A stretch of DNA of 64,000 nt from Strongylocentrotus purpuratus (taxonomy: Eukaryota; Echinodermata; Echinoidea; Camarodonta; Strongylocentrotidae). Location: positions 22,082,155 through 22,146,154 of the forward strand of contig NW_022145599.1 of the NCBI RefSeq assembly GCF_000002235.5, written 5' to 3'. A program made the position numbers and the translations under genes. Below, one piece after another: positions 26,237 to 39,407 of this stretch (positions are counted from its first letter, which is position 1; every line of letters begins with the position of its first letter). The notes beneath the pieces were generated by a model that saw only the letters and a list, made by a program, of their open reading frames with translations, ran no database searches and was not told where the DNA came from.

Positions 26237-29200
26237 ATTTTTGTCTGTTTGGCTGTCTTTGTTCAAAACACTATTTTATTCCTCACCCAGCAACTTGGCA
26301 CAAGTGAGATCTGGCAGTCCTGTAAAGAATAATTGATGTTAAGCCATGCATGCAGAGATTCAAATGAAAATGTTACCTAAATGTACTAGGATGATAACTC
26401 TATCGAGACATATCATGAAACCCATGATAAAATATTTATACTTCAAACAATACAATTTTTTAAAAAGTGAGACATTTTTTCTGACTCAATCTGTATAGGC
26501 CTAATTTCTGTAGTTTAATATTCCGTGTCAACCCACATTTGTTTTCTTCATGGGGGTGGGGGGTTCTATTTTGGCTCATCGCTGCCGATCCTCTTTGTTT
26601 ACTTCCAATTCTTCTTCTCTCCTTCTTCTTCATCTCCTGTTCTTTCTTGTTCAACCGCCTCCTCGTTTTCTTTCATTTTTTCTTTTCTTTTTATATTTCA
26701 TTTTTTCCCTCTCTTTCCGTCTCCTTCCTCCTCCTCATATTCTTCTTCTTTTCTTTTCGTTTTAAAATTTTACTTATACTTTTTTTTCCTGTTTCCTCGC
26801 AAACCATGATTTTTAAAAGCATTGATGTTATTTTGCAGTTTGTACGATCAATTTACAATACAATGAGCCAGCTGAGGTCAAATGCTTGACATTTCCAAAT
26901 CATGAATATATACTGAACTAAAATAAGGTATAAATATACGTATTTTCAACAAAAAAAGTATTGATATTGGAACAATTTAAATGAAGCCTGGAACAACGCA
27001 GCATTCGATTACTTTTAATAACGGGACAACAATTTGTAGATTTGATAAGAAGTGTGAAAAAATAATATTATGGTAACACAGTTTGTAAGGTTATTTCCAC
27101 GCAATTATATCTGTCGATTGTTTTTTTTAATTTGTCCTTGTTTCTTACCTTTCTAATACAGTCGTCATGGCAACAGCAACCCACAAAAGATAATACGTGG
27201 GTAGACAAACATTAAGGATTCTTTTTATACGATCGCGACTAATTTGAAGAAAACAAAAACATCTTAAGGCAATCTCAATAGGTGTGTGCGTCACCTATGA
27301 CATGTGCGAACGTGACAACGTCGATTACGTAATCTGAACATGATTTTATAGGACATACAATAGGGTAAAGAAATTGCCCTTCAATTTTGTTTTTTTTATA
27401 TAAACCTGTAGTTGTTTCCTGCGTTTGAATCAGTACCGTAGGATCCGCGATGTGGACTTATTTCTCGCTTTTGAATATTACCACAGATCCAAAAGTATTC
27501 ACATAACACCTATACCGAATAATGGGATTGAAAACGATTCGCGCATTTTGAGGGGGAAAATAAAGCACCTCAAATATCTCGGGGAAATAGGTGAAGCACC
27601 ATTTATTCCTTAGCAACCGAAGAATTACCCCTCTATTCTTGGCATTGCTATGGAGAAGGTAAAGGAGAAGCTCCAAACGGTGTACGAAATGATGAAGGAT
27701 GCTCAGGACTTGAAGGACGCTGAAAAATGGCGTTTTATAGAACATGACCCATTTTATGTATTGGCCTGGGGTTAGTCCTACTGCTTTCATATGAATGATA
27801 GTTGAATAGGAAAGGGGATATTTCCCATGAGAATTGGAAACTTTAAACGGCGATCACTCTGTAATCCAGAAGAACGTAAGAATGCATTGCTCTTTCTTTC
27901 TCGATGTTTTTCAGTCTAAAAACATAAAAGTCAGGCGTTTCAGAGCGATTCCCTTGAATTTTTGCTGTATTATGTTAAGACATAGTGACTTTTTTTGTCA
28001 GAAAGTGCGCTACAAATGGATGTTATGCTATATACTACTATTATATTATAGGAAATAGAAAAGGTATTATCAATCTCAGTTTGGAGAAGGAAATAGAAGA
28101 TGATGAAACCTGCATAAATTTCTAAAACTTATCGACACGGCCTACGGGGAAGTTCTGCTAAAGAGATAAATAGTATTATGTTGTTTTGATTGTTTTTCAT
28201 TTTTTGGGTTCTTGTTGGTCTTTGTTTCTGTTTGTTTGTTTTCTGATCTACCTTCCGTTTTTAAGAAAAAATAGAACACATTGTAGTATTCTTACATTTA
28301 AATAAAAAATGAATAAGCCTAATAGGCTTATTCATTTTTTATTTAAATATAAATTTATACTATTTACCAAACGGGGTTTGAGCTTTTAAAATCATAGGTA
28401 GTATCTATTCCGAAGACGATGCTAGATAAGCATACATGATTCAGCTACATGTCAATGTGTATGGCCGATTCCAGGAATAGAGATTGCAGAGGCGCTCATC
28501 TGGTTTATAGAAGTTAAATAATTATAGTTACCATGGGAGGGATGCGCCTCCTCACCCGCCATTCATACGGGAATTTCGTCAATGGGCGGACGTCAAATAT
28601 CAAATTTCCCATTCATGATTTTTGCGAGCTGTCAAAATTTTGTCGTCGAAACATACAAAGTGTTATAAAAAGGAAGAAACAAACTTTGTAAAATTATAAC
28701 CTCACAGACCGAATATATTAGGTGGCGAATGCCAAAATATTGTTTTTCACATTTTCGGGATGCTGCAGCCCCATCCCTCTTCTCGTACGCCTGATGGCCC
28801 TTCGAATCTGATTCATTTGTAGCACTGATTTGACATGTAGTGTGTGGTGAGGCAAATGAAGGGGAATGGAGGAAAGATGGTAATGAATGGGAAATCTTTG
28901 GACGAGGCAAACGCCTGGAAACATGTCAAAGATGTCGTGCTGATTTGTCTCCGCAAACACGAGGAGATGTGTTAAATAGAGCGAGTTTGCTCGTGGTTTG
29001 TCAGCTAGACTAGAGAGAATACAATCAGTCGGTTTTGCCCACCGTTACATTTCCCTGAGGCATGAAACAAGTATCGAGCATGCTGATGCATAATAGTGGC
29101 GTATCGACAGGGGGCATTGGGCCCACGCGAATGATGAAAACAAGATAAAAAGAAAGACAAATCAAGAGAAAAGAGAAAGGGAAACGGAGAAGAGGAAGAC

Positions 29201-32200
29201 AAAATTAATTATAAGAAGACGATCGGACTATCTGTCACTATGTCACACCCTCCACCTAATCAGAAGCCTTGTAAACTCGTGTTTCATTCTTTATTTAAGA
29301 CCGGTGCACACCCAATCTTGACAGTGCCCCCCTCAATGGATAGACCTGCGCTACACCACTGCATACAACAAGGTAAAAACAAGCACTAGAATCACTCCAT
29401 GTCTATAATTATTGTCGACTGGAGAGGAAGGCATTAGTATTATTGAGAAAAATATTTTTAAAAATTGAATTTCTCAGACTTTTCTGTCTGTTTTCATATC
29501 GCTGACCCCCAAAAACATAACGATTGAATTCTCGCTACCCCAAATAGCGATTCTGCCGAGATCCGGGGAAAATCCTGAAAACGCGCATTGCATTATGGGA
29601 TAGCTTTTCGACATTACAGCTTCCTGTGCAGGCGCTATATTACTAGGCGCGATAGCGCAAACGTAAAACGCCGTCGCCACACAACGTGTATGCACCGAAT
29701 ATGTCGTCTGCTCGGTCTTGTTTTTTTTTCGCAAATATTTCAACGTTTATTTGAACATTTCATTCGTTGTTTTTTGCGTCTTTTGACATCAGTGACGATG
29801 GTTTTCTTTTGTGAGGCTGCACAGTGCTGGGCTCATGATTCCAAGCGTAAGAACCCTGAAAAATGGGGGTGGATGAAGGCCGTGACTTGGGTGAAATTTC
29901 CCACCGAAGCTGGAACACGAGCGACATGGCTGCGCTTGATTCGCCGCAAGGACAAAGTGAATTTGACCAAAAAATCGCGGCTTTGTTCGAGACATTTCGA
30001 TAAGGAGCAGATTGATCCAGATGGTTATGCCAAAGGCTATCCCAAATACTTTTTATGGAATAATTTTGGTCTCATTGGAGAACACAGGCTCTAGCGCCAG
30101 CGGGATGGGACTCTATACCGGAAGTTGTAGTGACGACCCGAGAGAGTGAAAATTACCTCGTCTCGCGAATTTCGAGATTTTCGTACCTATTTAGGGTAGC
30201 GAGAATTGTAAAGCGTGCATATGACATAATGTGTGTGTGTGTATTTGTGTGTGTTTGTGTGTGTGGGAGGGGATGGCACTCGACTTCAATTTTAGAGCTT
30301 AAGTGGATTTGGTTTAGCCATAGTAGGGGGCGGGGCGACCTTTATTTGTAGCGCTATTAAAACAATTATTGTGGCAAGCTGCACACGCGAGAGTCGCGTC
30401 ATTAACCCTATACTCCAGTACTGATATCCAAACAGGTACAACACTTTTCTATTCCTACTTAGCTACTACTAGCTTAATTAATCCTGCGTGACTGATTGAT
30501 CTTAGGGCATACTAATTATCTCTACATTGGTAGTGTCATATATCTAAACCTCGCTCACGCATGACTACAAGGCTTCTTCTCGTGCCGTGCATTGCAATGG
30601 CTAAAACGTCAATAATTTGCCGAGTCGTCACAGCTTTTCGTAACTACACTGTAAAATTGTTAGCGTGTTTACTAACATGTTTTTGTCCCAAAAATCCAAA
30701 CACATGCACTAACACATACACACTTAAAACGCAGGTAAATTAACATTATAGCAAACAGTTTTGTCTCTCACTGTTAGATATTGAATGGTTTATCCATTGT
30801 GAAATTGGTTAAGAGAAGTGCTTGTCGACACATTGCTGCTAACAAGGTCACAGGCACGATTTTCAGAAAGAAGTGGTTGAATCGTTTGAACACAAGCACA
30901 TACAAATGGGCAAACCGTTGTCAAATTTAGAGCGCACCTGTTCCCAAAGGATATTCAATGTATATTTGGGTTAGGATAATAGACGTTATATAGGGAGAAA
31001 TGATTTTAAAAGTCGTGATAAATTGCTAATAATGAAGTCAATGTAATGATGGACTCTCGGGGGCCAAGCTGCCACCCAAGCTAATATGATTTACGATTTA
31101 TAAAATATTGTTTTAACATTTCATTCTTTTGGAATTCATTTCATTGGGGAACTAGTCAAAATTTTACCTCCACGTGCCCCAATTCCCACCAATTCATCAA
31201 TGAAGTAAGTCATTTGGAAAACGGGTCTAAACAGGCTCACACAAACTTGTAAAAAAAAACACCAACACACATAAACAGGTGGGACTTGGGAGCTGTATTG
31301 GCCTATCATCTGGGACTGCATGAATACTTTATTTTCTCTCAAATCTAGAACTTGTCGTGTGTTTTGTTTGCATCGTCTTTCTCAGAACTGATTTGCATTG
31401 GAGCCATTGCTGTGTGGCACTCCTATATATTGCTCTTTCTCTCTCTAAAAGATTTTAATTTTTTTTAATCGACTTTCTATTTAATTTTAATCAAGTGATT
31501 TTTTAGCGTAGATTGATATCATTACTTGTTGGGCAGGTTACACTTTATGTTTTAATCTGATATTCTTTGCACGAAAGAACGAACCATGGAAAGATATGTG
31601 TTTTAACCTCAAGCCATGACTATGTATCTGTTCTCTGTAAAACTGCCATATATGTAATTGGTTGAAGTAAAATCTACTGAATAATATCAGGTATATCACG
31701 AGCACTATTGTTTGTCCAAGGCTTTTCTATCTCAAAATGTATAAAGATATTACATTTACAACCATCAGGGTAATTTTTTCCTTTGATTCAAGCGAATAAG
31801 CGTTGATGTTGCTTTTGTTTTAATTTGTTTTGTTGTTTGCCTTGTTTTCATCTTAAGCTTTTGTTTGTTCTGTCTTGATTTAGCTTTGTAACAGTGTGCA
31901 ATCATTTTTTTCTCCCACCACCCAATTCTTGCAAACAGATAAATAATTTGGCGAACATGGCAGTGGCGTTTCGTCTGAATACTAAGCACAGTTGTTGTCA
32001 AACCTTCTATCATACATGGTTAGTCATGCGGTTACCCTATAGAAAATGCATGATCTATTACATGAACAGCTGGGTTACAATATTTATTGACACACTCAGT
32101 TCCAAGAAAGGGCAATCTACATTTTCATTTCTAACAAATTCATTAAAATCATCACACTGAACGTTTACAGAATCACCAAAATCTATTTTCTTTAAGGAAA

Positions 32201-35200
32201 ATTAAAAATATTTTTTCCCCATGCATATATCTTTTAGCAAAACGCTCTCTCAAAAATGTGCCGCGATTTTAACAAATTGTTGTGTTAAGTTTGTTGGTTT
32301 AAGATGATGTGCAAATAAAACGTTATTCTGACGTACAATGTAATACCAGTTTAGTCGTTTTTTCATTGGCATAGAGCATGCATAACAATAAGTGTTTGAG
32401 CTACCTGCCCAATTTGATATACAAATGATATTTAACAAGTTGTTTTTGTGTAATTAAGAGCACCTTTCAGTATAATGTCATTAGGTGGAATGCACGAGTC
32501 CCTCATATTGCTATGTCCTTGGACGTATTGTAACGATCACACGTTTAGCAAACTGCCTAAACGTAAGATTTTGAAATTTAGCGTGTCCTGAATTTAGAAT
32601 CGGCATAATGGGTGTGAAGAGTAGTCTATCCTACACCATTCAGTCATATACCGTACAATATCTGTCCCCAGGTACTTCAGCTGCATAGATATGACCATAC
32701 TTTCAGCAAACTGCATAATTGTAACAAATTAGTATGTCCAGATTTAGGAATCAGTAGTTTGGTGTAAACAGCTCCCTTTGGAACGCTATTCTGATAAACC
32801 ACTCTTTACCTGTTTAGTATCATACGACAAGTTTCTACGATATGATGATATTCATCAGCAAAATCCCATAGCATGCCTATCATGCTTTAATTGCGATTTG
32901 ATCAGCATAGGAAGAGTATTTTTGGCACACTATTCAGTCATACCAACAAAATACCTGTCTTCCTAGTAATTCGGTATCATGATACATAACGCAATGATAC
33001 AATGGCACTAATAGCAAACTGCGTTATTTTGACTCCAGATTTTGGAATCAGCTCAAGAGGTTATTTAAAGAGTACTCTTTGACACACTATTTTGTCATAA
33101 TTATGTCGCAATACCGTCTTCCTCGTACTTCGGTATCATTTGACAGGTTTTAATGATAACATTATATTTAGGAACAATCTCTCAAATCGTAGTTTCGTTA
33201 TAATCATTCAATTATAATTATAATTCAACAAATAAATGTGTCAGGAATTTGGAATCAGCAAAGGAAGATTTCAAGAACGCCCTTAGGCACAAATCTCTAT
33301 CATACGACGACGCAACGCCTATCTCCCACATACTCCACTATCATTTGACTTGTTTTAACCTTAGGATGATATTCATCAGCAATCTCCATAATTTCGTGAT
33401 TTAAGCTCGATTTGACAAATTAGAGTGTCAGGATTTTGAAGTTGAAGATTGTGTAAAGAGAACAAATTCGCTCACGGCACTTTTTTCTTTCATACGGCAG
33501 CGCTGGTACTTCAGTACCATTAAACATTCTGCAATGATACGATCTTCCGACGCAGATGTTAATCATTGATGCATTACAAAATACAATATTTATCAAGGAT
33601 GGTACCTTACGGCATTTTTTATACCAAGTTTGTCGACGCTCTTGTAATTACATTCAAGAGTTCATGTACTTGATATCAGAATATAGAAATGTGTGCGACC
33701 AATCAGGGATACAAACACTGTGTCAGGATTTGGGGTTGAGGCATACGAGGCTGGGGCTCCCCCCCCCCCCTCCCACCCAAGTTTTGAAATTATTGAATAT
33801 TTGGGCTTATTTGGGCAGTGAAGTGGTCTAGTTACTATTTTAAAAACTTGTTTAGTATACTCTGATCGCAAAATTACAGTTTAGGAACTCGACATTTGAT
33901 ATTCTGGCAGTAGCACTTGCTCCTTGTCCGTATACGTCAATAGTTGGATGTGGATTGGTTGAATTTAAGCATAAAAATCATGGGAAGGTAATTGGAAATA
34001 ACAGATAAATGGAAAAACAACTCAACAACATGTCACGAGGAGGAATCCGTTTCCTAAATTTAGACCTTAATAGCTAAAGCTACAAAACGAAACCCGACAG
34101 CTGGCGATTGCGCTGCGACTCTGTGAGGCAAATCAATATTCACAACTCGCAAAATAATCGTCAATGATACAAGCACTGTTGACTTTCAATTTTGATCTTC
34201 TCCGTTTATATCTCTCTGCGATGGATCATCAACATCAAACTGCTATACCATATTCAGTTATCGTTTAGCCCTCGAGAGAATGTCACGTCTTTCGATCAAA
34301 TCATGACGCCCGAAGGCGAGAGGTATGTGAAAATGATCATTGGCTCCAGGCATGTACATGTATATACCATATCAGAAGCACGCATGTAATTATTTTTCCA
34401 TGACAAAAGGTTATCTGCTACAACACCGATATGTGGAGTAATAAATCAATAAAACCGAGTGTGCATGTGCTCCAGACATGAGAATATTCTCTAAGGCGAA
34501 GCACAGAAATAAAGTGAAGATGTAGTGGCGTATTCATAATGGGTGGAGCAAGGGGGTATAGCCGGATCTAGCTATTAGGAGGTATAGTGTTGCCATGAGG
34601 GGGAGGGGTGGGGCTATCACACTCGTCAAATGGAGGGAATAATAAGGAAGAAAATCATAGCTGCCTTTCCCTATAATTTTGTTCTCCTTTTCTCTTTTCG
34701 CCGGTTTCTCTTTTGTCACTTGATTCGGGCAAATACCCCTTTGTGTCTATGTAGCTATATCACTAGGATGTATCCGTTATACGCATCCTTTTTGAAAACA
34801 TAAGGTTCATTACCGAGAAGTTTTAACATCTAATTACGAATATCTGAATACGCCAATTATCATTAGTATGACAACAGATATTTTTTGTTAAACCATAATT
34901 TACTTCTAATTCATGACCATTATTCACTTCTTCCTGTTATCACTATTCAACACGTTTATGTTTCATTTCTGTAACTATCGTTGTTTTCCATTTAAAATGA
35001 AAGAAACTACTGCATTGATGTATAAGTTCATATTTAAACAAAAAGACAAAGCAAACCAAAACAAAAAAAAGCAAACAATCCGGCAACAAAATATATCGAT
35101 ATGAATTGTTCACTATCTAGCACCTAGCATCAGATATGCAGCTGATCATTGTGCGTCTAGAATTAAAAGGGCTACGCACCCATTTATCCAATTATGAATT

Positions 35201-38200
35201 AGGACTGATCCATCCTCAGAAAATCTGTCTGTTTCGAGGTCAATCTACATTCGTTTCGCCATGGCATATGTGGCGGGCAAAGAATCAGAAACTTGCCCCG
35301 GGGATGGATAAAGGAATTATGCATTTCACCTAATGGAAAAGATGATATATGTGCGTGCAGGCTGGTATTATTCATATATATCAGGCTACATGTTGTTTTT
35401 CCGAAGGCTCTGAAGGTTCGTTTATGCGAAGGTTTATTAATCGAAAGGTTTGTTATTCCGAAGGTTTGTGATAATTCGAAAATGGCGTAGAACCCTTTTT
35501 TCAGGTTTGGAATGACGAACCCTCCGAAAACAAACCTGAAGAGTAAAGTATCAAGTATTCGGACTTGTTTCATTTTTGGAGTAATGCATCCCGTGGTATT
35601 TGAAGTATATGTGCTCGAAATGTGCTAACCTTCAGAAATACAAGTGGTCCCTCACGCATTATTTAAAAGTTATCTGAACAGAAATATGCAAAAGGCACAC
35701 GCTTCATCAGTACCCGTACATCCCTAAAATATACACCTAAATTACCTCTAGGTTCAAAGAGGCGTGGTACGACACGGCACTAGCAGTCGATTAAGGAAAT
35801 AAGCAGCACAAATTGACCGTTCCTTGCCATGGTTTCCGGGCAAAATCGAAACACGATGCAGAAATAACGACTGCAATCGATTGCAAACGATGTCATGTAC
35901 GGAAGGCAAACAGATGAGACCAAAATCTGTTTACTTTAAAGGTTTAGTTCAATAATTAAAATTTAAAATTCGAACGGTAAAGGTAAATTTTTAAGTTCGT
36001 TAATTAACCTAAGCGGGCCAACTGGCAGAAATAACCTGACAATAATTATAAATTAGAATTACCCGCTGAATTGTCAATGCAACATCTTATTAGGTATTTC
36101 ATGTGGCAATGCCAATGTGCCAACTGAAACTAATGTGAGATTGCATTCCGCAATATTGTTAACCAGAATATGTTAAAATATGAGACAAAATATTTGTTGA
36201 GATTATTTTTTATATAAAGATCTAATGTAGTAAGCAACCTTGAGAAAGGGTTTACGGTCATATTCAGTACTTCAACGGTTCAGCTCGCATAGAAGGATTA
36301 TGCTCGGGACTTGAACGGTAGAGTTCGTCAGTACTTGAATAATAAACCTCGTATCATTACAGGGTATTAGTACTGGAACGGCAAAGCTCGTATGTGAAAG
36401 AGTAAGTTTGATATAGTCATTAAGGGTAAAATTCATACATTAGTTTAAAGGGTATGACATCCGTACCTGAAAGGCAAAGTACGTGTATTGAGCGGTGAAG
36501 TTCGAATGCTAACGACTAAAGTCTTCTAATGAAGTTCGTGTTGTAAACATGAAGTACAAAGGTTCCGTTCCTGTCAAGGCAAATGCTATATTATTAAAGC
36601 ATTCATATGGTATAAAGAACCAACCCAATTACGTGTACATAACATGATTAGAATTAGAAATTATGCAAGCGAACGTTATTGTAACATCACTAAAAAAAAT
36701 CGTTACTAATCAAGCAAAATACGTTTTTTTATATAAATGACTAAGTTGTCCATTTAAAATTCAAATATGTTCATATTCAATATCAGTGACTGAATCGTCA
36801 ATTTTAGCAAAAACGCCCATTATAATTTTGAGCAGTTCCTGAGTAGGCCTAACCCTTGATATTGGAGCTCGTAAAGGGAAGATTTTCTGAAATGGAGAAG
36901 AAAAACCCTGTATAGTTTTCTAAGATTGGCCTATCTTGTGACTAAACCATCTCATCAAATAGAAAAACAAAAACATCACGATCGGAATGACCTAATTCCC
37001 GGCGGTCTTTAGGCAATACTCTCAGTCGAAGTAAACTGAGAGGAGGGGGGGGGGGGAGTGAAGGCTGTTTGCTTTTGGTTTGGTTTGCCATGGTCGTGGC
37101 ACAAATGCATGCAGTTTAAAGCTATAGATTTAATTCGTTAAACAAATTTATTTTCTTTCTAATCATTGGCAGACTCAGGTAAGGAAAGAATCGACAACAG
37201 GCCACATGTTTTGATCTACATTCTTAAAATTTAAATTTCGTCGCGATTTTTATGTTAAAAGTATATTTTCAATGTGAGGTATCAAACCAAACCTTCAAAT
37301 ATATACATCAAAATAAAATCCATGTATATTAGATTTGGGAATTTTGATAATTTTGTGTTGTTTGTTAACGTACTGAAACGATATTTTCTCTTTTGAGACA
37401 TTAGACGGATGTGTCATTGATTTTATGATATTGAAACTTCACATTGGACAATTCATTCACTCATCGTTTTCGCCCTACCCTTTTTGGTACACGTGCATTG
37501 TTTTTGACCCACCAGTCAAAATCAAAGTGTCTATTCTTCACATAATAGCTTTACTGCATAATGTAGAAGGTAGTCATATAAAATAGGCTTTTAGGTATCA
37601 TGTTTGATATGGCTGCCTCGCAATACAAAGCCGTTCGTTATATTGTTTTTACTTTAAAGGGATCCGGTAACTTTGTCTCAGATTCTGAAACAAAATTCTG
37701 GATTTAGCTCATGCTGCAATGATAATTATAAACTCTTAAGTCAGTCAGGAACCCCATGAATTTTACAAGCCGATCGCCTGTCTGATTATCAAGATATTTA
37801 TGATTGGAATTACAAATTTTGAAAACCGTTTGCCAAACGGTTTTCATAACACTACAGTCTATTGGGAAAAATGAGTATGGTAAAACCGGTCACTCAAAGA
37901 TTTTTACTTTTATGAGGCACTTCTTGATAATTTTGAAGCGCAATTTTTGTAGGGCTTCAATATTACACCATATCACAGACACTGATAGCACAAAGGGCCG
38001 TGTTTCTCAGATTTTACATTGTTAAACGATCCCTTTAATGTAGACACACAGGTAGACATATACTCTTCCTATATCTCTGCTCGTATTTTAAAGTAGATCC
38101 CATTCTCTTCCGCATAATCATTAGAAACGCAATAGCTGCATGATTGCATCGACTTTTTGCCTCCAATCCGACTCTCCCCTTTCTCAATTATCATTACCAT

Positions 38201-39356
38201 ACTAAGATGATAATCTCGTGTAGAGGAATCCGTTGGTATTTACATTTTCCATTCATCTGATTGCCAGTATACTTTTGATGTTAGCAGAAGTTTTTACCGA
38301 CTGAGGCACCGCTGATGAGGAATGGGGTTGTTGTTTAGAGGAAGAGTTCTTCAAAAGAGAGATCGGTTGTCCGAAATTTATTTTACGCAGATTGATCAAC
38401 CGACATTTTGTTTAGACAAGTCCGAATACTACAAACATTCTGATTTTCCTCAGTCACATCGCCGAGAACGTGACCAGACCGAAAATAGACCAAAATCACT
38501 CTTCAACGAGGGGCAAATATTTAGCTGCTTACCAAACCATTTCCAGTCGTCCAGGCGGCGTGACTCTCGTTTAATCGTAAAGAGAAAATAAAGATATCTG
38601 CCAGGGTTATGATGGAGACAAAACTTAAATGAAGGTAAATGTAAAGAGTAAATTAAGTGCTTATACTTGATTGCAATCCATATAGCAACCTCCCCACCCC
38701 TCTCGACTCTCGCAATCGTTATAGCAATCTATTACCCGCGACGAAATGGTGAAAAATAGATAAAAATAGAGTCTAAGAAGGTTGACATGCTTTCATGATA
38801 GGAATCATGTGTGTTCGTTCTCATGGGAACTTAACGCAGATACCACCTCGATACCGGTGCATCAGCACCAATTTTTAGGAAGACGTCACAAAAAGAATGT
38901 GTGGCGTGTTAGTCCAAGGTACGTTACCACATATCCCGCAGGACCAATGTTACTTTCGTTTTCAAAAACGCATAACAAGTGCGGGGTTTTCTCGATAGAA
39001 GCTATGCACACGTACAAAATGGTTGAATTCTTCCTCCCGGCCCTCTCGTTCATTCTCTCCCACTCTGCCTCCTCTCCTTTTCTCTTTCTATTCCTTTTCT
39101 TGTATTTCATCTTGTCAGCAGGGGCCTACTCGCGTCGGAAAAAAATAATAAATAAGACTACTCACATATACGACAACACCTTACAATGGTATTCAGTTTG
39201 TTTTCTCTCTGTCGGTCTGTATGTCTCTAACACACATACATACGCAACGCACACACACGGGGGACACAAGTGCATTAGCACCAGTGACTATACGTCAGAA
39301 AATACCTGCTACTTGCTTGCATTGTTCAAGTTACAGTACCATTTATCCCGATCACC

Positions 39357-39407
<51 letters not shown>

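Larger units (their letters stand above)
24841..26353. mobile_element. Long inverted-repeat element with nested insertions
   Basis: The ends are inverted copies. ATGCATGACAGAACATC and CTTTACAAGACTGCCAGATC on the left answer GATCTGGCAGTCCTGTAAAG and a GCATGCAT block on the right, over about 110 bp per arm, with a (CA)n tract at the inner edge of one arm and (GT)n at the other. Inside lie an (ATC)n array (25156-25232), GT-rich tracts and two copies of a smaller TIR element. Confidence 0.75.

Noticed and set aside
38782-39360. 192-codon plus-strand frame, the longest in the window
   Set aside because: No domain, partly low-complexity (Phe/Leu/Ser run), and no splice or promoter context.
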